Origin: an uncultured Bacteroidota bacterium
Lineage (GTDB): Bacteria; Bacteroidota; Bacteroidia; Chitinophagales; Chitinophagaceae
Assembly: GCA_903933995.1 (NCBI GenBank)
Contig: CAIZMD010000418.1
Coordinates: forward strand, 1 to 5,182
Length of the DNA: 5,182 bases
Direction of reading: 5' to 3'
The notes beneath the pieces are model-generated. The model was not told the DNA's origin. It did no database searches and saw only the letters and a list, made by a program, of their open reading frames with translations. The position numbers were made by a program, and so were the translations under genes. Shown in pieces: positions 1 through 5,182 of this stretch. Position 1 is the stretch's first letter; each line of letters starts with the position of its first letter.

Positions 1-41
1 ATCAATAAAACCAATAGCAGCAATGGAAATAGACGTTTCAT
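1..41 (-). CDS. N-terminus of a probable exported protein, cut by the window edge
   Basis: Only the first 13 codons are present, reading MKRLFPLLLLVLL from an ATG at 41-39. A basic pair of residues followed by an unbroken Leu/Val-rich stretch is what the start of a Sec signal peptide or a first membrane helix looks like. No cleavage site or lipobox Cys is reached before the edge. The start lies 10 bases after the stop of the M16-like gene, on the same strand, so the two are probably co-transcribed. The bases just before the ATG (AATAAAGAAT) are A-rich with at most a weak ribosome-binding site, as is usual in Bacteroidota. The function cannot be told from this fragment. Confidence 0.6.
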   Translation of the reverse strand, partial: MKRLFPLLLLVLL

Positions 42-51
42 ATTCTTTATT

Positions 52-1335
52 TTAAACTACCATCAACTCATAAAAATCATCCGGATTCAAGTATTTCTTA
101 GCCAATTCCTGTAATTCTTCAGCACTTACATTTCTAACAGTATCTAAACTATTATAGAAATAGTCTGATCCAAGATTGTTTAATATATAGTTCTTCCACC
201 TGGCAATAATTTGGAAGGGGCCATCAAGATCACCCAACAATGAGCCAATCATATAATTACGCACCAAGTCTAATTCCTCTGACTCTATTAATTCATCGCG
301 CAATAGCGCCATTTCTTTATATACCTCACTAATAGTGGCTTCTGCTACGTCTCTTCCCGCTTCTGTACTAATCATCCAAGCAGTATCATGTATATGGTTT
401 TGTATATAACTATGTATGCCATAGGTATAGCCCTTGTCTTCTCTAATATTACTCATTAAGCGGGATCCAAAGAATCCTCCAAACAAATTGTTTAACACCT
501 GCACTTTTGGAAAATCAGGATGGTGTCTATTGGGGAAGGGGCGTGCAATACGAATGGCCGCTTGCACTGAATCTGCGTCATTGACAATGCTGTACTTTTT
601 AGTAGCAGCAGGGGTTTGCAGAATCTCTTTTAGCGGAAAATGTTGTTGGTTAAAAGGAAGATGACCCAATGTTTTGTTCAAGAGTGATTGGGTATTAGTA
701 GGCAATTTCCCTGCTACAAAAACCAAGCATTTTCCATGCGTATAATACTGTTTGTAATAATCAAATAAGTCTTCTTGTTGCAGGTTATTAAAATCATCAG
801 CAGCAGTATATTTTCCATATGGATGATGAAACCCATAAACATACTCGTCTATTAATCTATTGGCAACAAAATCACATTTCTTTAGATTTACTTCTAGTCT
901 TTGCTTTTGGTTCTGTTTGTAAATGGCCAATTCTTGTTCTGGGAAAATGGCATCCGTTAAAAGTTCGGTGACAACGGGCAAGAGGTTTTCCAAATGTTTG
1001 TTCAAACAGTGTAGGGTAATAGTAGCTGTTTCATTATAACAAGCACGGCTTAGATAAGCACCATAAAATTCAAAATGCTCATTGATCTCAAAAGCATTCT
1101 GACGCTTGGTCCCGTTTTTTAATAAATGATTGGTAGTAGCAGCAACTATATTTTTTTCTTCATACCAATTGCCAGCATGAAACACCAATTCTACCATCAC
1201 CACTTCTTCTGCTCCAGCATCAATACTATAGACAGGTGTGCCATTGTCTAAAGTAAATTGCTCACAGGGTTTGAGGATTACATCAAATTCCACTGCGTCT
1301 TTGATTGCGGGTGCTGTTGTTCTATCTATTGCCAT
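52..1335 (-). CDS. M16 family (insulinase/pitrilysin-like) protein, probably non-catalytic
   Basis: This 427-residue protein has the two-lobed layout of short M16 (M16B) proteins: an N-terminal lobe at about residues 20-215 and a C-terminal lobe at about 250-427. Family landmarks include FTLDNG (27-32), KNGT (73-76), the 'HPYGKY' stretch (171-176) and GSRLMSNIREDKGYTYGI (290-307). The last carries the Arg/Tyr pair (R298, Y305) seen in substrate-binding M16 lobes. Active members have the zinc motif HxxEH just before 'GT'. Here the aligned residues are A66-T-T-N69-H70, so the first His and the catalytic Glu are missing. By analogy with paired bacterial M16B proteins, in which one partner carries HxxEH and the other R/Y, this is probably the non-catalytic subunit or a pseudoenzyme. 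No signal peptide is visible, so it is likely cytoplasmic. It starts 9 bases after the zinc-ribbon gene. Membership is secure; lack of activity is inferred. Confidence 0.9.
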   Translation of the reverse strand: MAIDRTTAPAIKDAVEFDVILKPCEQFTLDNGTPVYSIDAGAEEVVMVELVFHAGNWYEEKNIVAATTNHLLKNGTKRQNAFEINEHFEFYGAYLSRACYNETATITLHCLNKHLENLLPVVTELLTDAIFPEQELAIYKQNQKQRLEVNLKKCDFVANRLIDEYVYGFHHPYGKYTAADDFNNLQQEDLFDYYKQYYTHGKCLVFVAGKLPTNTQSLLNKTLGHLPFNQQHFPLKEILQTPAATKKYSIVNDADSVQAAIRIARPFPNRHHPDFPKVQVLNNLFGGFFGSRLMSNIREDKGYTYGIHSYIQNHIHDTAWMISTEAGRDVAEATISEVYKEMALLRDELIESEELDLVRNYMIGSLLGDLDGPFQIIARWKNYILNNLGSDYFYNSLDTVRNVSAEELQELAKKYLNPDDFYELMVV

Positions 1336-1344
1336 GTTTGCTGC

Positions 1345-1731
1345 TTAGCCAGCAAAAATAGTTGATTCCAACATAGGCTGGTGCAGAATCAACAAAACAT
1401 CGCCATCCAAGGGTAGGTAGCCATACTCATAGCAAAATTTGGCAGCGCCATCTTGGGTCTTGGTCTCATGGGTATAATACCTAAACTGATATCCTTGATC
1501 AGTCAATTGCTGCTGTGCAATGGTTTTATTCCTAGAAGCCCCTAGAAACAGAGACGCCAAAATGCGTCGATTCTTTTGCAACAGATGATTTACCTGACGC
1601 ATATAATTGTTTTGACAACTATTGCGTTGGTTATGGTATTGGTTTCTACAGCCGTCATTGCAAAACTGTTTATCCGTTCTGCCCTTTACGGCCCGGCCAC
1701 ATTGCTTACAGGGTTGAGATTGACTAAGCAT
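1345..1731 (-). CDS. Small zinc-ribbon protein of unknown function, Bacteroidota type
   Basis: The protein has 128 residues when started at the ATG at 1731-1729. An N-terminal treble-clef or ribbon-like motif is visible: C8-x2-C11, then C24-x3-C28, set in CGRAVKGRTDKQFC and followed by RNQYHNQ. It resembles the short Zn-ribbon hypothetical proteins common in Bacteroidota. A basic, Asn/Gln-rich helix follows (about 40-60, with KNRR), then a mixed C-terminal region with aromatic 'YQFRYYTHET' and 'FCYEYGYLPL'. The open frame extends upstream to a TTG at 1779 and an ATG at 1767, but those extra 16 codons are the translation of the terminator hairpin of the preceding gene. I therefore prefer the ATG at 1731, which puts the first Cys eight residues in. 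There is no Shine-Dalgarno before it. It may bind nucleic acid, but that is only a guess from the basic zinc-binding character. It is probably co-transcribed with the M16-like gene 9 bases downstream. Confidence 0.8.
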   Translation of the reverse strand: MLSQSQPCKQCGRAVKGRTDKQFCNDGCRNQYHNQRNSCQNNYMRQVNHLLQKNRRILASLFLGASRNKTIAQQQLTDQGYQFRYYTHETKTQDGAAKFCYEYGYLPLDGDVLLILHQPMLESTIFAG

Positions 1732-1772
1732 AAAAAAAGGATGAACCACTAATCTAAAGCGGTTCATCCTTT
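1732..1772 (-). terminator. Rho-independent terminator of the FKBP isomerase gene
   Basis: On the minus strand, AAAGGATGAACC (1772-1761) pairs perfectly with GGTTCATCCTTT (1747-1736) across a 13-base loop. The stem runs straight into seven consecutive T (1738-1732), three of which are part of the stem. It begins 18 bases after the TAA of the isomerase gene, the usual place for an intrinsic terminator. On the plus strand the stem is followed only by TTTCTTGC, so it points in the minus direction. The last T touches the likely start codon of the next gene. Confidence 0.85.
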
Positions 1773-1790
1773 CTTGCAAGTAGTCTAAAA

Positions 1791-2543
1791 TTATTTTTCT
1801 ATTCCCAGCACTTCTACTTCAAAAATTAAAGTAGAGCCAGCAGGAATACCAGCTCCTGCTTGACGATCGCCGTAGGCCAATTCTGAAGGGATAAACAATT
1901 TCCATTTGCTACCCACGGTCATCAATTGTAAGGCTTCTGTCCAACCAGCAATAACACCATTTACATCAAAGCTAATGGGTTCACCACGGTCAACAGAAGA
2001 ATCAAATATGAAACCATTAATCAAAGTGCCATGATAATGACATTTTACTCTATCGGTTAGTTTGGGTTTCACGGTATCAGTTCCCGCTTTAATAATTTCA
2101 TATTGTAAACCACTTGGAGTAATCACAACACCTTTACGTCTTGCATTTTCAGCTAAGAATTTCTTGCCTTCTGCTTTGGCAACCGCTGATTTTGCGGAAC
2201 TGGCTTTTTGTTGGTATTCACCTATGCATTGGTCTAAAGCATTATCTATTATCAATAGCGGTTTGTTTTGTAAAACGTCATTTACTGCTTTCTCAAAAAT
2301 GGCCATATTTAATTTGTCAAAACCTTGTGCCTTCATGTTTTGAGCAATACGTACACCCAATGCATAACTGGCACTATCGGTAGCGTTTTTAATCACCAAC
2401 GGAGGTTGGGTACTTGGTTTCTGAGAAGAAGTAGCTGGTTTAGTAGTTGGCTTGCTAGTTGTTGTTGTAGGCTTCTTAGTAGTTTGAGCCATTACAGAAA
2501 ATCCCATCAATAGGCTGATGGAAGCCAAAGCAAATTTATTCAT
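1791..2543 (-). CDS. Secreted FKBP-type peptidyl-prolyl cis-trans isomerase
   Basis: This 250-residue protein catalyses cis-trans isomerisation of X-Pro bonds and is expected to assist folding outside the cytoplasm. Residues 1-19 form a signal peptide ending V-M-A, with cleavage likely before Q20. There is no lipobox Cys, so it is probably soluble in the periplasm or secreted. Residues 21-48 are a Thr/Lys/Pro/Ser-rich linker. About 53-140 match the helical FKBP-N (Mip/FkpA-type dimerisation) domain, with 'SYALGVRIAQNM' at 59-70. About 145-250 are the FKBP domain. The pocket residues expected from FKBP12 are all present: Y170, F180-D181, F192, V197-I198, W201, Y224 (in LAYG) and F241. It should therefore be active. 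The ATG at 2543 lies directly before the signal peptide. It starts 57 bases after argH and ends in a strong terminator, so it may be the last gene of the arg transcript or have its own promoter. It is close to FkpA/Mip in layout, but I do not assign a symbol. Confidence 0.95.
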   Translation of the reverse strand: MNKFALASISLLMGFSVMAQTTKKPTTTTSKPTTKPATSSQKPSTQPPLVIKNATDSASYALGVRIAQNMKAQGFDKLNMAIFEKAVNDVLQNKPLLIIDNALDQCIGEYQQKASSAKSAVAKAEGKKFLAENARRKGVVITPSGLQYEIIKAGTDTVKPKLTDRVKCHYHGTLINGFIFDSSVDRGEPISFDVNGVIAGWTEALQLMTVGSKWKLFIPSELAYGDRQAGAGIPAGSTLIFEVEVLGIEK

Positions 2544-2600
2544 ACTATTGGTTCGTGTTTTAGGTAAATAATTGTTTGTGGGGGTTAAAAATAGGGTATT

Positions 2601-3938
2601 CTATTTATTTTGTAGCAGGGCTGCAATAGCATTTTCGGTTTGTTCAAAACCAAATCCATCTAATACCTCCTGCATCATGTTATTAATCTGTTCCGTACAC
2701 AAATTGCCAATACTGCCTTCATGTACATGGTTTACTAATGCCCCGTGTTCAAATTGGCCAGCTTCAATAGTAAGACCAACTTGTTTGTAAGCATCTCTAA
2801 AAGGAACACCTTGTAAGACCAGTTCATTCACGGCTTCTACACTAAATGCGTATTTGTATTTTTCATCTGCCATAATATTTTCCTGCACCTGAATGTTTTC
2901 CAACATCAATTGTGCCATTGACAAACAATCTTTCAAGGTTTGAAAAGCGGGGAACAAATGTTCTTTTAATAGTTGCAAATCACGGTGGTAGCCCGATGGT
3001 AAGTTGGTTGTCATCATACTAATCTCATTGGGCAGGGCCTTAATGCGATTGCAATGAGAACGAATCAATTCAAAAACATCCGGATTTTTCTTATGCGGCA
3101 TAATACTTGAACCCGTTGTTAGCTCAGCAGGAAAGCTGACAAAGCTAAATTGTTGGTTCAGATACAAACACATATCCATGCTCATCCTTGACAAGGTTTC
3201 TGCAAGATTAGCCATTGCTTGAGCCGTAATGCGCTCTGCCTTACCCCTGCCCATTTGGGCATAGACCACATTGTAGTTCAGGTCTGCAAAACCCAATAAA
3301 TGGGTAGTCATGGTTCTATTAATTGGAAAGCTAGAACCATATCCTGCTGCGGATCCTAGGGGATTTTTGTTCACTACTTTATAGGCTGCTTGAAGGGTAA
3401 TCAGGTCATCCACCAAACTTTCTGCATAAGCTCCAAACCATAGACCAAAGGAAGAGGGCATGGCCAATTGCAAATGGGTATACCCTGGAAGCAAATGATT
3501 TTTGAATTGCTCACTTTGGCTTTGCAGCAATTTGAAAAATGGTTCAACAGCTGCTACCAGTTGGGTAATTTCTGCGCGCAGAAAGAGTTTAATGTCAACT
3601 AAAACCTGATCATTGCGACTGCGCGCTGAATGGATTTTTTTTCCTGTATCGCCCAGGGCTTGGGTTAATAAGAATTCCACTTGAGAGTGAATATCTTCTA
3701 CGCTATCTGCAATGGTTAATTCACCAGCAATGGCTTTTGCATAAATGCCTTGTAGTTCTTGTACCAGTGCTGCTGCTTCCTCTTCTTTTAGTAAACCAAC
3801 ACTGGCCAGCATGCGGGCATGAGCCATATTACCCAATACATCATAGGGGGCCAATAGAAGGTCAAATTCCTTGTCCTTTCCAACAGTGAATTGTTCTACG
3901 GCTGCAGAGACGGTGGTGTTTTTTTGCCAGAGCTTCAT
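2601..3938 (-). CDS. argH: Argininosuccinate lyase
   Basis: ArgH splits argininosuccinate into arginine and fumarate, the last step of arginine synthesis, as a cytoplasmic tetramer. The 445 residues are close to the usual 450-465. Superfamily signatures are intact: EDIHSQVE (81-88), HSARSRNDQ (103-111), GYTHLQ (152-157) with the catalytic-base candidate H155, and the signature loop GSSIMPHKKNPD (276-287) with S277 as the expected catalytic Ser plus K283 and N285. 'NPLGSAAGYGSSFPINR' (192-208) replaces the common 'PLGAGALAGTTYPID' form. I read this as a lineage variant, not damage. The ATG overlaps the stop of the upstream deacylase gene in ATGA, which indicates translational coupling. Two A-runs (A7 at codons 5-7, A8 near codons 99-102) lie in the reading frame. 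The frame is otherwise unbroken. The other superfamily members (fumarase, adenylosuccinate lyase) are excluded by the HSARSRNDQ motif and the arg neighbours. Confidence 0.97.
   Translation of the reverse strand: MKLWQKNTTVSAAVEQFTVGKDKEFDLLLAPYDVLGNMAHARMLASVGLLKEEEAAALVQELQGIYAKAIAGELTIADSVEDIHSQVEFLLTQALGDTGKKIHSARSRNDQVLVDIKLFLRAEITQLVAAVEPFFKLLQSQSEQFKNHLLPGYTHLQLAMPSSFGLWFGAYAESLVDDLITLQAAYKVVNKNPLGSAAGYGSSFPINRTMTTHLLGFADLNYNVVYAQMGRGKAERITAQAMANLAETLSRMSMDMCLYLNQQFSFVSFPAELTTGSSIMPHKKNPDVFELIRSHCNRIKALPNEISMMTTNLPSGYHRDLQLLKEHLFPAFQTLKDCLSMAQLMLENIQVQENIMADEKYKYAFSVEAVNELVLQGVPFRDAYKQVGLTIEAGQFEHGALVNHVHEGSIGNLCTEQINNMMQEVLDGFGFEQTENAIAALLQNK
3935..3938 (-). other. ATGA stop/start overlap of argE-like gene and argH
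   Basis: The minus-strand tetranucleotide ATGA holds the argH start codon and the TGA stop of the deacylase gene. Such overlaps usually couple translation of the downstream gene to the upstream one, and no separate ribosome-binding site is seen for argH. Confidence 0.9.
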
Positions 3939-5017
3939 GGTTGTACAATTATAGGATCAATCAGTTGAATATACATATCTATGCCTTCTCCAATTTCGTG
4001 GATCCAAATGAATTCATCTGCAGAATGGCTTCTTGCAGAATCACCAGGTCCAAATTTTAAAGTAGGAAAGGGCATTAATGCTTTGTCAGAAGTGGTAGGA
4101 GAGCCATAATAGGTTCTGCCTAATGCAATGCCAGACTTTACCAAAGGATGGTCAAGGGCAATAGATGTAGAACGCAAACGGCTACTTCTAGGTTGCACAT
4201 CAGATAAAGTATTGGCTCTAATAATCTCTAGCACTTCTTCAAAAGTATACAATTCGTTTACGCGCACATCGGTAGTGAATTTGCATTCGTGTGGTACCAC
4301 ATTGTGTTGAGAACCGGCATTGATAATGGTCACCGTCATTTTCATGGGGCCCAATAAATTGGATACTCGGTCAAAACGATAATCCTTAAACCATTGAATG
4401 TCTTTGACTGCTTTATAAATAGCATTATCACCCTCTTCACGTGCAGCATGCCCTGGTTTACCCATGGCAGTACAATCCAATACCAATAAGCCTTTTTCTG
4501 CTACAGCCATCTGCAACAAAGTAGGTTCACCCACAATGCCACAATCTATCTTGGGTAGTCTAGACAAGAGAATTTCTACCCCATTGTGCCCAGAGATTTC
4601 TTCTTCAGCCGTAGCTGCCAAAACCAAATTGTATTGCAGGTCACTGCGATGGTAATAGTGTAAGAATGTAGCAATTAATGAAACCAGACATCCGCCGGCA
4701 TCATTGCTTCCTAGACCATACAATTTTTCGTCTTTGACAACGGGTTCAAATGGGTTTAGGGTATATGCCTTATTGGGTTTTACGGTATCGTGGTGAGAGT
4801 TTAATAAGAGTGTGGGCTTTTCCGGAGAAAAATATTGATTCTTGGCCCATACATTGTTGAGATAACGAAAAGCAGTTACGCCTTTTGACTGTAAAAATTG
4901 TTCTATCAGGTCTGCAGTATTGTCCTCCTCCTTGCTTAAAGAAGGGATGGCTATTAGTTGTTTGAGCAAACTAATGGCATCCTGTGTTAAACCTTGTATG
5001 TCATTGTTGTTGTTCAT
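3935..5017 (-). CDS. argE: M20 family N-acyl-citrulline/ornithine deacylase of arginine synthesis (ArgE-like)
   Basis: This 360-residue zinc-dependent deacylase removes the N-acyl group from an arginine precursor in the cytoplasm. The M20 metal site is complete: H75 and D77 in SHHDTV, D106 in GSNDAGG, catalytic-base E139 with metal ligand E140 in ATAEEE, E164 in VGEPT, and H331 in ARSHSADEF. The lid or dimerisation domain lies at about 175-280 (GKPGHAA, H190; NVVPHE, 239-244). It sits between argB and argH with overlaps on both sides, which fixes its pathway. From knowledge of Bacteroidota, where transcarbamylation takes place on acylated ornithine, the likely substrate is N-acetyl- or N-succinyl-citrulline, not acetylornithine; the sequence alone does not settle this. 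The start is the only Met before the domain (MNNNND). The closest alternatives by family, DapE and LysK-like enzymes, are disfavoured by context. Confidence 0.9.
   Translation of the reverse strand: MNNNNDIQGLTQDAISLLKQLIAIPSLSKEEDNTADLIEQFLQSKGVTAFRYLNNVWAKNQYFSPEKPTLLLNSHHDTVKPNKAYTLNPFEPVVKDEKLYGLGSNDAGGCLVSLIATFLHYYHRSDLQYNLVLAATAEEEISGHNGVEILLSRLPKIDCGIVGEPTLLQMAVAEKGLLVLDCTAMGKPGHAAREEGDNAIYKAVKDIQWFKDYRFDRVSNLLGPMKMTVTIINAGSQHNVVPHECKFTTDVRVNELYTFEEVLEIIRANTLSDVQPRSSRLRSTSIALDHPLVKSGIALGRTYYGSPTTSDKALMPFPTLKFGPGDSARSHSADEFIWIHEIGEGIDMYIQLIDPIIVQP
5001..5017 (-). other. 17-base overlap of argB end and argE-like start, with an AAC repeat
   Basis: The argB frame ends ...HEQQQ-TGA (stop at 5003-5001), while the deacylase gene starts at 5017-5015 with MNNNND. 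The shared bases contain the tract AACAACAACAA, read as Gln codons in argB and Asn codons in the deacylase gene. The overlap implies one transcript and probably coupled translation. Confidence 0.85.
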
Positions 5018-5182
5018 GGGTGATGGTATTCGTTTGCAAGGTGGTGCCAGCTTTGCCAGCTACCAGATCTTGAATAGATTCTGCCTTGCCAATGATGACT
5101 TTGCTTACACCATTGTTAATGGCGGTAAATGCATTGTCCAATTTAGGAATCATGCCCGCAAAAATCAATTGCTGGCTTTTCA
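5001..5182 (-). CDS. argB: N-acetylglutamate (or N-succinylglutamate) kinase, C-terminal fragment
   Basis: The last 59 codons of a gene entering from the right edge are present. They read KSQQLIFAGMIPKLDNAFTAI at the start, then NNGVSKVIIGKAESIQDL, and end in a Gln-rich tail before TGA. The GMIPKL motif with its invariant Lys, followed by an 'A...GV..V.IG' helix-strand and a 'GT.L' segment, is the C-terminal nucleotide-binding part of ArgB in the amino-acid kinase family. ArgB phosphorylates the side-chain carboxyl of N-acyl-glutamate, the second step of arginine synthesis, in the cytoplasm. In Bacteroidota the acyl group may be acetyl or succinyl; this fragment does not decide. It overlaps the deacylase gene by 17 bases. 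The part holding the substrate-binding site is outside the window. Confidence 0.9.
   Translation of the reverse strand, partial: KSQQLIFAGMIPKLDNAFTAINNGVSKVIIGKAESIQDLVAGKAGTTLQTNTITHEQQQ

Noticed and set aside
1784..1830. Promoter for the zinc-ribbon gene at the end of the isomerase gene (TAATTTTA with an upstream TTTG).
   Set aside because: The last base of the -7 element does not match, and the spacing to TTTG is about 26 bases, longer than the usual 19-21 or so.
2400..2483. Repetitive ACT/ACC/AAA/CCA-rich tract in the isomerase gene as a DNA repeat element.
   Set aside because: It encodes a Thr/Lys/Pro low-complexity linker between signal peptide and folded domain; the repeats are short and imperfect and are explained by the amino-acid composition.
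2062..2513. Plus-strand open frames opposite the isomerase gene, the longest about 93 codons.
   Set aside because: They lie antisense to a well-supported gene, have no recognisable domain, and overlap one another in different frames; they are shadows of the coding sequence.
2544..2600. Promoter for the FKBP isomerase gene in the 57-base gap.
   Set aside because: TATTTTTA on the minus strand partly fits the Bacteroidota -7 element TAnnTTTG, but no TTTG/TTG element sits at the right distance upstream.
2587..2606. Possible terminator at the end of argH: AAATAG/CTATTT with a six-base loop and five T on the minus strand.
   Set aside because: The stem is only 6 bp with one G-C pair and includes the stop codon, which is too weak to call. 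A shared transcript of argH and the isomerase gene remains possible.
3635..3642. Run of eight A (minus strand) in argH as a phase-variation site.
   Set aside because: It encodes Gly-Lys-Lys-Ile just before the conserved HSARSRNDQ motif in a core metabolic gene, the frame is intact, and Lys codons here are often AAA.

Overview
All supported genes lie on the minus strand, so the window is read from high to low coordinates. The genome looks like a Bacteroidota member, probably a Chitinophagales/Chitinophagaceae relative. The reasons are moderate-to-low GC (about 40% by eye), A/T-rich start regions without strong Shine-Dalgarno sequences, an argB-argE-argH order in which the deacylase follows the kinase, a zinc-ribbon hypothetical protein of a type I know from this phylum, and a leaderless M16-like protein. 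The family placement is an inference.

Right half (5182 to 2601): three arginine biosynthesis genes packed without gaps. The 3' end of argB (N-acyl-glutamate kinase) overlaps the start of an M20 metallo-deacylase gene (argE-like) by 17 bases. That gene overlaps argH (argininosuccinate lyase) by four bases (ATGA). In Bacteroidota the deacylase is expected to act on N-acetyl- or N-succinyl-citrulline rather than on acylornithine. On that reading the cluster covers the acyl-glutamate phosphorylation step, the release of citrulline and the final release of arginine. argG, argC, argD and the transcarbamylase gene would lie beyond the right edge.

Middle (2543 to 1732): after a 57-base gap with no clear promoter comes a secreted FKBP-type peptidyl-prolyl isomerase with a signal peptide, a Thr/Lys/Pro-rich linker, a helical FKBP-N domain and a complete catalytic domain. 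A strong intrinsic terminator (12-bp perfect stem, 13-base loop, T-run) follows its stop codon.

Left part (1731 to 1): the T-run of that terminator touches the likely ATG of a 128-residue zinc-ribbon protein of unknown function. Nine bases later begins an M16-family (insulinase/processing-peptidase-like) protein whose zinc site is degenerate, so it is probably a non-catalytic subunit or a pseudoenzyme. Ten bases after it, a further gene begins with a signal-peptide-like N-terminus and is cut by the window edge.

There are no RNA genes, mobile elements, CRISPR arrays or long gene-free stretches. The window is mostly ordinary core genome. I do not see a convincing new system in it; the most notable points are the terminator at a start codon and the metal-site-less M16 protein.
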